Source: Balanoglossus misakiensis
Taxonomy: Eukaryota; Hemichordata
Assembly: GCA_040954595.2 (NCBI GenBank)
Contig: CM082583.2
Location: 3,100,001 to 3,164,000 of the forward strand
Direction: 5' to 3'
Length of the DNA stretch: 64,000 bases
Both the position numbers and the translations under genes were made by a program. Under the pieces are notes generated by a model that saw nothing but the letters and a program-made list of their open reading frames with translations, did no database searches and was not told the DNA's origin. This document shows positions 1-14,200 of the stretch, piece by piece; within the stretch, counting starts at the first letter, position 1, and the number at the start of each line of letters is the position of its first letter.

Positions 1-2938
1 CGTAAAATAGGCGACCCCGAGAACTCCCTAAGCAGGGGTCTAGATTTCCCCATCTATTTTGATTCCAGATAATTTGTTTTCTCCAACAAAAAGAGTAAAT
101 ATGTGGCCAATTACCCGACACGCAGCGGCTCACAAGAATGGCGATTATAGCGATGTCCATAATGCTTTGTTAATTTCGCTGTATTAACAGGAAAACTGAT
201 TCCTGACATTATATCGCTGCTTGCCGCAGTTGTTAGGCTCAGGATGCGATGGCAAATTAAAGTCGGAGATTTCGATGAGTAAAAGCGCTTTTCTTGTAGA
301 TTTCATATCATGTTTTGCTGAAAAACACACACAACTTGTTTGCATCTCGCTCGCGTTGAGATGTAATTCAGTTGGGGCTGTATTGTGCCATTGAATGAAA
401 ATGGAATACGAGTTCGTTTAGGGTACACACGGCCGGGCTCACATGTGATTTCCAGTTCTATCAAACACAATAACAGCTATTGTGCCTGTATCATTATTTA
501 CCCATGTAAATCATATTGAGTTCTCTGTAATACGTCTCTATGTACGAGAGCTCGCCACTTAGCCTGCAGACAGCCACATGATATACGGTCATCGTTTCAA
601 GTCTGCTTCATCTCACTACTTTCCTTTTCTTTGTAATTGCGCCGCACATGCCTAAACGAAAAATAGTCGAATTGAAAAAAACTACAAAAATGAGGAGATA
701 TTCTAAGTGAAAATAGATATTTGTATAGTTGCCGAGTCAGAATGCAGTCGTTATTTCAGCTAGCTGAGCGAATTTAATGATGATAGGGGCAACGGATATG
801 ATTTGAGCGCGGATTTGGAGTAATTGCAACCCCGTATAGAATATCTGCCTCCTATAGAGCCCGTCATTAGGTTAATAGCGGCACTCATCTATACCGACAT
901 TGTTCAACTTAATAAACAAAATTGTAAACGACCTCTGAGCATATGAAGGCGTAAGTCCGCATAATTGGAAAATCATATTTCCTCGTCAGTGTAGAATCGC
1001 ATTTGGAATTGTGCTGAGAGTATGCCTGGATGGTTTGTGAATAATACCAATTTGTGTTTACGCTGACTCACTCACTGTATTATCAACAGCAATTACCTAT
1101 TGTAGCTCTACTTACTGCCAGCCACCCCGGTAAAATAACCCATATTAAGATTTTCTCCACAGCGTTTAAGGGAGTGCGTATTTCGCACAAATTTGCACCC
1201 ATTTCCCCACGGTCTAATAACTATAATTATGAACTGTTTTGCCACATAACGAAACGACTACACTTTTCCATTTTACCTTTCACACGGGACTCTATTAGTC
1301 TATGGCCGTGGTATTTAGTCTCCCCCATTAAACACTCTTTATTGCGTTTTGATGACTTTTTGATTGGACCAAAATTAATGTGACTAGTTTGGATAATTTT
1401 CACGATAATGAAGACTTCTAACTCGCGGGCACGGGCTATTCGAGAAAGGAAGGGAACAGAGTCAGCGAATATGTCGGGCATCGTATTCCATGTTACAGCG
1501 ATCGTTCGATTTCGCTGAAAATAATTTTGGAGTCAAAGCGATAGGCATTGTAAAGGGGAGCTATGTGTGTGGCTTTTAGCGAGATATCTGTTTTGTAGAC
1601 CTGGCTTAACCGGTGTTTGGAACGGCTTGTTTACCCCAGATTAGCGTCTTTTCAATATTTTGTTCTGGTAAATGCCTCTCTGTGTTGGTGCTTAACTATA
1701 CGTCTTCTGTTGCTGACAAACGAAATTCGGCCTATGCATGCAGACTAGTGTGTACACAAGTCGTAGCTAATTTCTGAGCGTGACAATACGCCTAACAAAT
1801 GCGTTTCTAAAGACCTAATCAGTTTACTCTTTGGGTAACTTTATCTTTCCACGCAATTAGAGATTCGCGACTCGAATCTACCCAGTCGTTTTGACAATGT
1901 TCTGCACCTTTATTTCCTCACACTCCGAAGTTTTTTTAACTAGACCTGTTTAAGGTGCGTGTCTGCTCTTCTATATTTACCACAGTTAATGCATTATCTA
2001 TTCAAATGGCGACAATTCAAACGAGCCCAGTGCTTCCCCTCGCTTTTACAAGTCTTCAATACACGATGGCTCATTAGTCAGCCATAGCTAGCGGCCAAGA
2101 AATCGACTGCAGCGACATGAATTTTCTACTTATGAGCGAGCCTATTTTGGCTCGGCAGCCTGCTATCATGCAGTGACCCTTTCATGTTATTTCACTCGTT
2201 TATTTGCAATCGAAAGGCTTTTGTGCTTCCTGTAGAAGACGCTCTATGGAAGTTATCAAAGTTTCCATTACAAGGGTGATCGTGATGTTTCGTGTTTTGG
2301 AGAGACCCCTCCGAGAGCTCCCTCCGAGAGCAAGGGTTTTATCTGACACAGGCATGGATACAATGAAGAGCAGAGAAAAGCACGAAGACAGTCACCAAGA
2401 AGAGGACGATCACACTTCCATGAAAAACATTTTAAAAATGTATGATAACATTCTTATTGACGTTTAGTTTAAAGTTCAAATATTTTGTCTCATGTAAACG
2501 CACTGTTTATGTGTCGGCGGAGAAATTCTATTGTGTGGATTGAGGGCATCGTACAAAGTGGGCTACAAGTTTGTAGGATCCTCAATTTCTTGGGTTTTAA
2601 AATTCAGCTCCACCGACAGAATACACGGACAGAATGACCTGTAAATGCCAGTTATAAAAGTATCCTAGAGGCGGAAAATTCCGACTACACTTACACGGCA
2701 AGTACGCGTTGTTAATCTTAAGTGTCGTTTTACTGACTTTAGATCCCGTAGAACAGGGTTGCTCAAATAATTCCTCGGCCATGACTTCTTTCAAAAATCT
2801 CTCAAAAATCTTAACGGATTGATTAACGAAGTGTGTATTCTCCGAATATAATTGAATGTCAACAGTCAAATATTATTAAAATATAAAATGCGTCCTACAT
2901 GTTGACCCACCGGAAAATGCGCATGCTCTGTCATTTTC
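1..2938. other. unique non-coding sequence
   Basis: No reading frame here has a recognisable domain, a credible initiation context or a coding appearance. The longest open stretches are about 110 codons or less and look random. I see no tRNA-like fold, long tandem repeat or inverted repeat. It is probably intergenic or intronic DNA. Short exons of an unrecognised gene cannot be excluded by eye. Confidence 0.6.
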
Positions 2939-2953
2939 ATTACTGCCTGTGTG
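2939..2953. repeat. left target-site duplication of LINE remnant (15 bp)
   Basis: The 15-mer ATTACTGCCTGTGTG occurs here and again exactly at 3506-3520, bracketing a degenerate LINE 3' fragment. A long exact duplication of this kind is the normal product of target-primed reverse transcription. Confidence 0.8.
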
Positions 2954-3505
2954 GAATGGTCAGCTGCAATTAATGATTCCCACAGGTTGCGTCAGTATGC
3001 TCAATATAAATCCATGCTTGAACCCGAATTAGACTTGTCATGTATTAAAATTACAAAATTTAAATTTGACCTGGCACGTCTTCGCTGCTGAAGCCATTCG
3101 TTAGCCGTTGAAAAAAAGACGACACTGTACGCCCTCTATTCCCTTGTATCAGAGAATATGTCCCTATTGTGAAAAACAAGGTATAACAATTGTTGAGGAC
3201 GAGTGTCATTTTTTTACTCTTTTGTCCATTGTATGAGGAGGAGAGGTCAGAGGTTATTCCTCTAAAATACCGTATTAACCCTACACGGGAAAAATGTTTT
3301 GCTCTGTTAACTTCCAAAGCTCAGCAACATCAATATACACTTGCAGTTTTCTTTCATAAGTCTTTTAAGAAGCCGAATTGCCTTGAACAGCAGAATTGAT
3401 ATGCTGGCTTGTATTTGAATTTCCATGTAGTTATTCTCTCTGTAAACATATTTTCTTGATGTGATGGGCTGAGGCCCTGACAGTCGAAAAAAAATGATTG
3501 TTATT
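2954..3505 (+). pseudogene. 5'-truncated LINE 3' end (ORF2 C-terminus plus 3' UTR), decayed
   Basis: The fragment covers the C-terminal end of a non-LTR retrotransposon ORF2 and its 3' UTR. On the plus strand it reads, with stops and frame shifts, as pieces such as FDLARLRC, then SHSLAVE, then IVEDECHFF near 3192-3219, then CPLYEEERSEV from 3222. This matches the usual LINE tail order: an arginine-rich ARFRCS segment, then EDE-x-HF followed by CPLY. It ends in a short A-run and a TTATTATTA tail. The body is disrupted by at least one stop near 3089 and by a frame shift near 3220, so it is dead. The 15-bp duplication at both ends shows an ordinary insertion already 5'-truncated. The clade (CR1-, Rex- or L2-like) is uncertain. 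The same protein segment occurs in the LINE fragment at 55369-55779. Confidence 0.75.
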
Positions 3506-3520
3506 ATTACTGCCTGTGTG
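3506..3520. repeat. right target-site duplication of LINE remnant (15 bp)
   Basis: Exact copy of the 15-mer at 2939-2953, directly after the short TTA-rich tail of the LINE fragment. Confidence 0.8.
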
Positions 3521-5110
<1,590 letters not shown>

Positions 5111-6600
5111 GTGTGATATGTATTTGCATGTATGTGAATGTGCGTGTGTGACACAACAAAAATCATAATAATATGTATTCTCTACCCTCATGTTTTACCA
5201 TTCAACATTTACCGTATTTGTTGTGTACCCGAAACTCGCATGAATTGAAGATATTATAATTTTGGAGGGCGTGCGATGCGTAATTTGGAAAGTGTGGGTA
5301 ATTAATAATTGTGTGGCGCTATACGGATGAAAGAAATGAATTTGATGAGGCTGAGGGGTTATGGGAAAGGGCAGCCGTGCGATGCAGTCTTTGAAACGCT
5401 CCACCATTGACTGTGCAATTCTGTCGAATTGACACACGAGACGTCCAATTTCTAGTCGAATTCCACGTCGGACTCAGCTGGTTTATTATTTCTAAGGTTG
5501 TCATTAGAACACTCGCAACTAGGTATTACCTCCCGTTAAGTATATGTCGCACACCTAATATATAGCCCTACAGATGAGTCAGTATTGGGGCGTGCTTTTG
5601 TTTCAATTTACAAAAAGCGAAACCAATAAAATTTTGGAACAATATGGAGACGGATCAAGGAAATAATACATTAATGCTGAGATATGACAATATGTAATAG
5701 TTTAACCCGATCTGTGGTCAACTACTTTGCAAATGACTAGACTAATCCAATAGAATTATACTGGTACCAATGAGAACTCATAATTGTCGACGATAATACT
5801 AAGCATTTCAATTAATATAGACTATTATGCTAGCCGATTCAACCTATAAGGATATTAACGCGCTTTGTTCATTATATTTCCCATTTAAGGTTTGATAAGT
5901 CTGGGTGATGATAACGTGTTCAATGTCTTAGGAAGGAAATAGTCAGATTTATATATTTATCTATAATACACACACTTCTCATGTTGAATCAGACGAGTAA
6001 CATGGAAAATGGTTGCGATTACGCGATTCGAAAACACACGACGAATTGTTTGACACAGTTATCACAGGTACGTGAATAAACAATTCACTGATAATGATAA
6101 AAAAAACGGGAAAAGACCATATAGAGAATGAAACGCTCAATCTTGAAAGATCCAGAAGATTTGCAAATACCTTTTTCGAAATTTGTGTGAAATTACCTTT
6201 AAAATGATACGCGCCCCGTGAGTGATACATATGTGAATGAGCATGTATTGTTTTCACAGAGCATCCGTTGCCACGTGACTTGAAACTCGTTGCAATCCTG
6301 ACCGAAAGTTGTGTTCAGAGAAAAGAATCCATACCAATCATCTAACTGCTAATTGTAAAATAACGTTAATTAACCTTAAGGTGTCCGACGTCATTAATAC
6401 ACAATAATTCAAATTTGTGAGTTGTGAGTTTGTTGCACGTAATTATGAAAAAATATCTTCGTGACAGTTTTATGTAAAGGGAAATAAATCGACAACAAGA
6501 AAAGCAGAAACTGGAATTTTACAAAATGTAATAAAGTTGACCAAGTGGAAACACTTATCCGATCTTTGGAAGAGGATATCCGATTTTTTCTTGGGGTAGT
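5111..6600. other. non-coding sequence, nothing recognised
   Basis: AT-rich sequence with no reading frame carrying a recognisable motif and no tandem or inverted repeat of note. Confidence 0.55.
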
Positions 6601-6716
6601 GATTCATTCATTCATTCATTCATTCATTCATTCATTCATTCATTCATTCATTCATTCATTCATTCATTCATTCATTCATTCATTCATTCATTCATTCATT
6701 CATTCATTCATTCATC
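6601..6716. repeat. (ATTC)n microsatellite
   Basis: About 28 uninterrupted copies of the ATTC/TTCA tetramer. The array is pure, which predicts high length polymorphism. A plus-strand frame reading SFIHSFIH repeats across it is a repeat artefact. Confidence 0.97.
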
Positions 6717-8080
6717 GTTTGTCTATCAAGTTCCTTTATCTTTACCCCATTAATATACACTAAAGTAAGAACACTCCAATGAAAGTTTGATTGTTGGGGT
6801 TTTCGATTTTAACACATAGTTTTTTGAATTTCATAGTACATGTACCATGATGCAGTAATTTCAAATTTCAAAAATATGTCACTGATAACAAAAATTTAAT
6901 TTGGAAAATTGCAGATTATTAAATAGAGACTGCAGTCGATTCCAGATGAGAACATTATCTGCATCAAGTTTTCACAACATTTCACGCGGTAAGAGATCAT
7001 TGTAATAATTTGGCCAACCATTTACAATCTCGCGAATACTGGCATCTGTTTTATATCCGGCCGCTAAAAATACTGCACACATCACAAGTACGGATTATTA
7101 AGTTACCCATAGACCATACATAATACTTAAAGATACTTAAACATTAAGGGGTTATCAGTAATAATATAGTCGAAATTTTCCTGAACTTTCAAGGTCGCTT
7201 ATAGCTGTGGACACGTAGCATTGATGAAGCGTAGTATTATGGGATGTGTAAGGTCATAGAGCGGTCACCTTTTGATAAATTTCAGATAGGGACATTTTAT
7301 GTAGTTGAAGGTTTACGGTCACATATGCAAATTTAACCCTTGTTACCATGGAAAATACAAATATAGCCAATCACAGATTTTCAGTGGGTGGCCACGCGAA
7401 AAACGTACACCACCCCACGATCATTCAAAAGTGTCATTTCGACCAAATATAGGCATATGTAAATTAGAGTTGTAAACAAATATCATTGGATAAGGAAACT
7501 AGGATTACTATAATTGTCATAATACGTGAGTATGAGGGGTGTCACGTGTTTTGCGAGCTGGTTTCACACGACAGAAGGGGAGCCATAGTGCGACTTGAAT
7601 TTTATTAAGAGTTATGATGTAAATTTTGAAATATCTAAGTCTGATCTCATATTTCAGAAGTTTGTAGACTTTCTTGTCGTGTTAAAATCGTTCTGCCAAA
7701 ATTTAGCACATCGCTGTGAACGAGTCCCATAGTCACCGAGTGATCGCCATAGCCTATGCACTTGTCATATATCTGTGTGTTCATCTTTTAATACAACGGT
7801 CGACAATCAGGAATAATGCGAAAATAACTGATCGCCTGGCTGCCTTGGCTTTTACAAGTACAGTGATGTTCTGATTTTCATTCGGTGAAAATTTAAAAGT
7901 TCGTCGTCACGAGACTAGAATTTCGTAGCCAGGTGCCTGCGCATGCGAAATGCATTTGTCTTCAGTGTAAACGTTAATTTATGCAACTTACACACGTGTT
8001 TAAATTATTTGCAACCCGATTGGAGTGAAATTTTCTTTGTAAATCCAACCTATTACTATCCCGATAGTAGTTGCGGTACC
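6717..8080. other. non-coding sequence, nothing recognised
   Basis: AT-rich sequence without long frames, repeats or RNA-like folds that I could support. Confidence 0.55.
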
Positions 8081-8146
8081 AGTAGTAGTAGTAGTTGTGT
8101 TGTTGTTGTTGTTGCTGCTGCTGCTACTGCTGTTGTTTTTGCTGTA
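8081..8146. repeat. compound trinucleotide repeat (AGT)n-(TGT)n-(TGC)n
   Basis: Short runs of AGT, then TTG/TGT, then TGC triplets follow each other. A plus-strand frame of 131 codons (7943-8338) and a minus-strand frame cross it. Neither has any other recognisable feature, so I read it as a microsatellite rather than a coding homopolymer. Confidence 0.85.
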
Positions 8147-10364
8147 ATGGAAGTCAACGAACAGATTAAAAACTGCATTGAATTTGACAGAAGATGTATA
8201 TGGTTGAAACCTGCCATATTCGCGCGCAGCTTCAGAATTATTGGCATATCGTGTCATCTCTTCAACAACGGTAAATATCGAATACATGCGAAATGGAACA
8301 GGTCATGGGGTCATAGAGTTGGAACAAAGACTACGTAATGATTGACTCTGTGAATGGTTGCATGCATGATGAGTCAATTTTAGTCGTTGGCTCCTTCACA
8401 AATGCGTCTCGAAATACAATCAAGGGGCTGACTGTGGGTAGAGACCTGATATGCCACGCAAGTCTCTGGTAATCTATAAATAATCGGACTGCTTGTGAAA
8501 TTGGATATGACGAACTATTACTAGCATTGTCTTTTCATTATGCAAGTTCTATTGCATGAACACTGTCGCCAATCACACATGAAATGAGGTTGCACAGACA
8601 TCAAGCTTCTGTGGAAAGCGTTATCATTGCAGCGTTTCATTGTGTATGTTGAAGTTTGCTGTCTGCAAGGTATTAGAATCAAAGAAAAAGTAAAACACGG
8701 GGTTATACCCCTAATATTGCCACTCCACTGAGAGACAGTAGATGATGCGGGATTTCACTGTTTTGAACAGGAACCTAATTTGACATACACCCCTTATCAG
8801 AATACCTTGAACATTGACAGTTTCACAAAATACGCTTCTATCGTCTGCACAAGGATATCGAGCGCGAACGCGACCATCACTGGCGACTGCTTTAAGAATT
8901 GTGATGCACACACATGACGTAGCAGAGAGAAATAGCCGATTTTCGTTCCATTTGCCAATTATTAGCCTCTTGTTTCCCCCAAAGGACTTTCTGGTCTGGC
9001 ATAGAACAAGTTTCTCATCACAATAAGTATGGCAGCGTAGCCACACTCCAGACTGCCGCATAGCAGCATAGTGGTTTTCACGTATTCTGTGAAAGGGACT
9101 GATCAGATTAGAATCAGTTTCAGGTTTGCACTCTCATTTGCTTGTGAGAGTTCATGCTGCGTAATGATATATTTATGATATGACGATGTACGAAAAGTTC
9201 ATGTTTCTATCAACGTCGACGTTTCGCTATCAGCTACATGTCATTTTTATGCGACTCTTAAAAAGACAGTGCAAATGAAAACTGCATAGCCCAGAATTGT
9301 CGTGCCTGATCCGGAAAGCAATATAAATGCATTGTGGTAAACGAAAAAAGTCCAGACAACTATGTCAACGGCTAACAGCAACAGCTGAAATGTTAACGAG
9401 GACTGTTACTTTCTTATAGACTTGAGAGTTCGAGAATACTACTTACTCCAATCATTATAAATATTATTCTCAGGAGAGTATAGTATTATTGATACATAAC
9501 TTTAACAATTTTATTCAAAGTCAATATTCGTGCAGGTGTCACTCCATATTCGCTATCGTCTTCAATATGCACTGACTAAATAAATAGGAAATACTGAATT
9601 AGGGTTTAGGGTATTTATTTCAAATGTGCAAAATGCACAGTCTATATAAATTTAATGACGCCAGGTAATACCGCAAAATTACACCAACAATACAATGTAC
9701 TTTTATTTTTCATCAATATCCCGTCAAAACGGTGTCCGTTTAACCCTATCCCTATGAAAAATGTCAAAATCTGTTCACTGAGAAAAACACATGTCAATAT
9801 ACGCTTTGAAATTATTAAATGGAATAGTTAGGTTAATATATCTCATTAGTGAATAATTGCAATGGAGTAGTACAACATTGTGGCATTTTAAAATTCAAGC
9901 AATAATTTGCCCTCTTTTTCATTTCGATTTCATATAGCTGTTTACTGTCATTACCACATTTCATTCAAAGAGTTCACACGTTTTACAGTACAAAACCAAA
10001 TTCTCATGACTGGGCTTTTCATAACAATCTATCTGTCTTTGTAAATGGTTTAGAATGAAAATACGATACAAGTAAGTGAAAAGGGACTGTATAATGTGCC
10101 AACTCCACAAGACGCTGCAAGATCAAGAGTGGCTATAGGCACTTTGTATGGGAGGATATACTCTTCTCACAAAGAACAAACATCACATGGTATATTATCA
10201 TTATGTTAAGCGGCACAAGAATTGCAATTTGTGTTAAACTCCGCATCCCGCCTACATTCATTACAAAGACTTGTATTACTTAGCTAGTAACTCGTTGCTA
10301 CGGTAATAAACCAAGTCTCGCGATATTTTGCAATGAGTGGAAAATCATATATTCCAAAATAAGC
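8147..10364. other. non-coding sequence, nothing recognised
   Basis: No supportable gene or repeat. A short telomere-like stretch (GGGTTTAGGG) occurs at about 9602-9611 but is only about one and a half units long. Confidence 0.55.
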
Positions 10365-10367
10365 TTA

Positions 10368-10675
10368 GGCCAAAATAAAAAAAAATGTGCTGTTCCAATT
10401 ACCCAACCTACCCTAATTTTAACCCGCCTACCCTAAACTTTTTAGAGCTTCGTAAACCCGGAAAGGAAAAATAACGATGCCAAATATACAAAATGTATGA
10501 AAATTGCACGAATCACGCGAGAACGATGACGAAATCGTGAGAACTATGACGTCATTCTTCTACACACTGGCGGCCAGAGAAATAAAAAAAATTGAAAAAT
10601 AAAAAATCCCTACCTACCTACCCTATTTTTGAAAACCATGTAATCGGAACAGTACATATTATTATTTTTTTGGCC
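10368..10675. mobile_element. 308-bp MITE with TTA target duplication (PIF/Harbinger-like)
   Basis: The ends form imperfect terminal inverted repeats of about 40 bp. The left end begins GGCCAAAAT with CTGTTCCAATTAC about 20 bp in. The right end, reverse-complemented, begins GGCCAAAAA with CTGTTCCGATTAC. Both ends then carry a subterminal CCTACCCT-type motif. The element is flanked by TTA at 10365-10367 and 10676-10678. The 3-bp TWA-type duplication and GG-starting ends are the usual signature of PIF/Harbinger MITEs. There is no internal coding capacity, so it would depend on a transposase encoded elsewhere. Confidence 0.75.
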
Positions 10676-10678
10676 TTA

Positions 10679-11123
10679 CGCTGTAAGGTAATATCAAGCG
10701 CCGTACTGATACGTACATTGCAGTCCAGAACTGTAATTAACGAGACATATTTTATGTTCTTTATAGGCAGAATATTTGCGTCTCTAACATCAGAGTTTCC
10801 GCACAGTATGTAGCGCCCTCATGAAAATTGTTTTAGTTCTCCAAACATTGTACACAGTGATTGCAAACTACAAGTGCAAACTTTGAAAAGTGTCAATGGG
10901 CATAGAACAACTCGTAAAAGTATCTCAGCTTTCATGAAATCTCCAAAAAGCGTGGATTGCGAGTGCATTGTGGGCTCCCTGAATAGCATTTTTTCTCAAC
11001 ATTGAAGACAACGATCTCCTTGGTCATAGCCACAATTTTATACCTTGACAGCACTATTTTTCTGGAATACAGAAGTGCCAAATTACATGTTAAAATAACG
11101 TGTGTCTCACAAACTTGTCGTGA
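10679..11123. other. non-coding spacer
   Basis: No gene seen. A segment at 11095-11118 (beginning ACATGTTAAAATAACG) is repeated directly at 11181-11213, inside the loop of the adjacent inverted repeat. Confidence 0.55.
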
Positions 11124-11260
11124 CTGACGCGTATGTAAAATAGCACTATCGTGACGTCATCAGGATGCGAACAAAAATAAACATGTTAAAATAACGTGTG
11201 TCTTACAATTTGTTCGCATCCTGCTGACGTCACGATAGTGCTATTTTACATACGCGTCAG
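11124..11260. repeat. near-perfect 52-bp inverted repeat with 33-bp loop
   Basis: The left arm (11124-11175) starts CTGACGCGTATG. The right arm (11209-11260) is its reverse complement with a single obvious mismatch. Each arm contains the 8-bp palindrome TGACGTCA, the consensus CRE/ATF site. The 33-bp loop holds a direct copy of the sequence just upstream of the left arm. No target duplication is evident at the ends, so it may be a fold-back relic, a very short MITE or a local inverted duplication. Confidence 0.85.
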
Positions 11261-14200
11261 TTAATTTCATCGCTTTGATGTTTTCAATCTGCAATACGTA
11301 AATTCTGTTCTGAACTGGAAAATACTATAGTAAGTTTAAGTCTAGATCAAACTAATGCTTTAAGTGAAATCTAGCCTTTAAGAGAGGGTTATTCTTTATT
11401 CGCACAAATAATTCTTTTACCAGTTTCGGTTCTTATTTGCATCATGAAAATACCCCAGCAGGGATTTACGGTCAGCTTAGATGGACGAACTAACACGTGG
11501 ATGTATTTTATATAGGTTGCCTGGATGGAATGTCATATAGGGTGTATCGGAAAGTATTATAGCTGGTCACAATCAGCAAATGGTCGGGTAACTTGGTATG
11601 TGGCAAATTAATAAAATATAACTCGACAGAATACGTCAATGAAAAGACAGAGCCAAGGAAAGACGATAAGGAAACTTGGATTCAGTGGTATGTCATTGTC
11701 TTTTAAGTGTATGGTACATTTTTCACCAACTTTTGGTTATGTTTCATCATCTATATTTTACCATGCAATATGAAGCTACTAGGTGTCATTTCATGCCTTC
11801 AAACTGTTGTGACGCCACTATACCGTGTCTGAAATTATATTATCTAGTAGAGTATATATGTGACTAATTACACATGTTTATTAAAAATTATAACTATTCA
11901 TACCGTACATATACTGCATTTAATTTTAGCTTTTTGATCTACGGTAGCAGTTCACATGTGTTACATTGTTGTATTTCATTAATTTAATTTTTAGTGTACA
12001 TGAATATTGTATAATCATGACATCGTTTTCAACTACATCTTCATACCTATGATTACCAATTCTGTAAGCAATAGTTGAATGCAATCACTCCCTGGATAGT
12101 ACCAGCCATTAGCACTTTCGTCAGTGAGTGGCCATACAGCCACTGTAAGGTATATCCATAGTATCTGGATATGTCTTAGCACTGTTGTCAACCTTAATGC
12201 TACCCCCCCCCCCCCGTCTGTCATATGAGTGGAGACATATCTCCTAACTGGCAAATTGAGGGGCCGGACATTCTCACTACGAACACTTACTGCATATGTG
12301 ACAATCGACATTTCCAAATATTTCATTGCTGGTTTGATCCGACATAAACACAAACATCTAGTTTATTAAGGATTTCAGATTATTTCCTTGGACTGTTGGA
12401 ATTTAGTACAAGTTATTTCAATGAAGTGTATAACCTGTGAAAAATCATTGAACATTGCATAAAATCAACAAAATTGATTTGTTATTGCTGTTGAAATAAT
12501 GAGAAAAGGTTCTTTTTGGGTATTTAGAATTTTTTCGTGGTGTTTTAAAATCTGATTAACCGTTCTTGAGATACTGATGACACGCGCACACACACGCACA
12601 CACATAGTCGAGCGGACTGACGGAAAGATATACAGACACAAATGCGGCATACAGAAAAACAGGTATAACAATAGCTCCTGTGTTCGAGAACGGGAACTAA
12701 AGTAAGTGACACTGTGCGTATGGTGTTATTTAATTAATAGCGTATTATCATGTAACAGTCATTCACACGTCGTTCAAGTTCAGTTTTATTATCCGATCCA
12801 CTTTAATTCGACTAATCTTGAAATTGTACGTATATCAATAACACAGGGGTATCGATTTCTACAACTTGCCAGTCTCCCAAATATATATATATATATAAGT
12901 ATTCGACGTTGAACATTTTCGTTCTATGTTGTGTTTTACCAGTCCGTCGACCTTTATTTGGAGGTCTATAGTTTGACATCATGTTTCTGTAGCGACCAAC
13001 ATCTGGCAAATGATGTGATTCACCACAAATCCGTATTATTGCAAAGAATTACGAATATTATAGAAATTAATTTTCCACTTCCCTTGAGCAGATTACATTG
13101 AAATAGGAAGTGCACGAAGGCTTTTAACTTATCAAATGATTTATTTCTTCGTTGGCCGGTTTGCTATGCATTATTTTCTCACGACAATGTGAACGAACAA
13201 ATTGTCCTCTTCATGTTCAATATGTCTCGTGATCTTAGTTGCAGCAACCAAGAAACCAGCGCCACTATGGTTCAGTCAGGTATTATTATGTCCATCGTAT
13301 ACCACTCGGTTGCACTGTGGGGGAAGGAACCTGTAGGCTTTTGTTTTAAGTATTAAAGGGTCATTATCTGTAACTTCTAGCTACTTTTTCATTATTTTTG
13401 CTTTGTGCAAAAACTACATTTTCTTGTACGTTTCCCTATAGTATCCCAACACGCCCAGGTTTCTGCTCGTAAACATGTTATGTGTATGTGCACCAAAGTG
13501 TTGACAAACGCATGTAAACGAATATAATTTTTAAACAATAACAATGATTGTTGTACACACATTGGCTATGACACTACGCATTTAATCTAGCCTCAGGGAG
13601 TCGAACAAGAAACATTGGCTGATACACAGAATAATAATACTGGAAAACAGCCAACATTACCGATAGTGGACCTTTAATTGATTAAACATAATGTAATATA
13701 CCATTAGATGATATTGTCTTCTCATCCCGTTATTTTGAATAAGTTACTCTGGTGTCATATTTCATACTCAGTTTTGAAGGGACAAAGACACTACATTTTG
13801 ACATTATTTATTTTATTTTTTTTATTGTCATGGAAAATTCATGGTATTCTACTCATTTAAACATGCTTAATAATAACCGGCTATTACAACTCAACCTGTA
13901 CCCCTTACATGGCTATATCATGTTAATACGGTATGCAATGCAATAATTGGTACTGACCAAAAATTAAAGGATGGAATTAGCTATGTATGGGTTGTAAACT
14001 GAGCCATGGTTCAGTGAGTAAAACAACATGATTAGAAGAAAAATAAATTTAAAAAATAAGGACATATAGGAGGCCCTGCATTCCTCTGTAATAGTAAATA
14101 TTTCAATCAGGTCCTTTGTAGTTTTTTGTTTTCTTAGGGAGAAAATGATTAATAAAATGTGCATAAAATTGTACATGTTTGGGTCAAAAGTACATTAACA

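Noticed and set aside
7943-8338. 131-codon frame across a trinucleotide repeat
   Set aside because: Length is inflated by the triplet repeat; the remainder shows no domain, and the opposite strand is open as well.
9598-9614. Telomere-like TTAGGG sequence
   Set aside because: Only about one and a half units; not an interstitial telomeric array.
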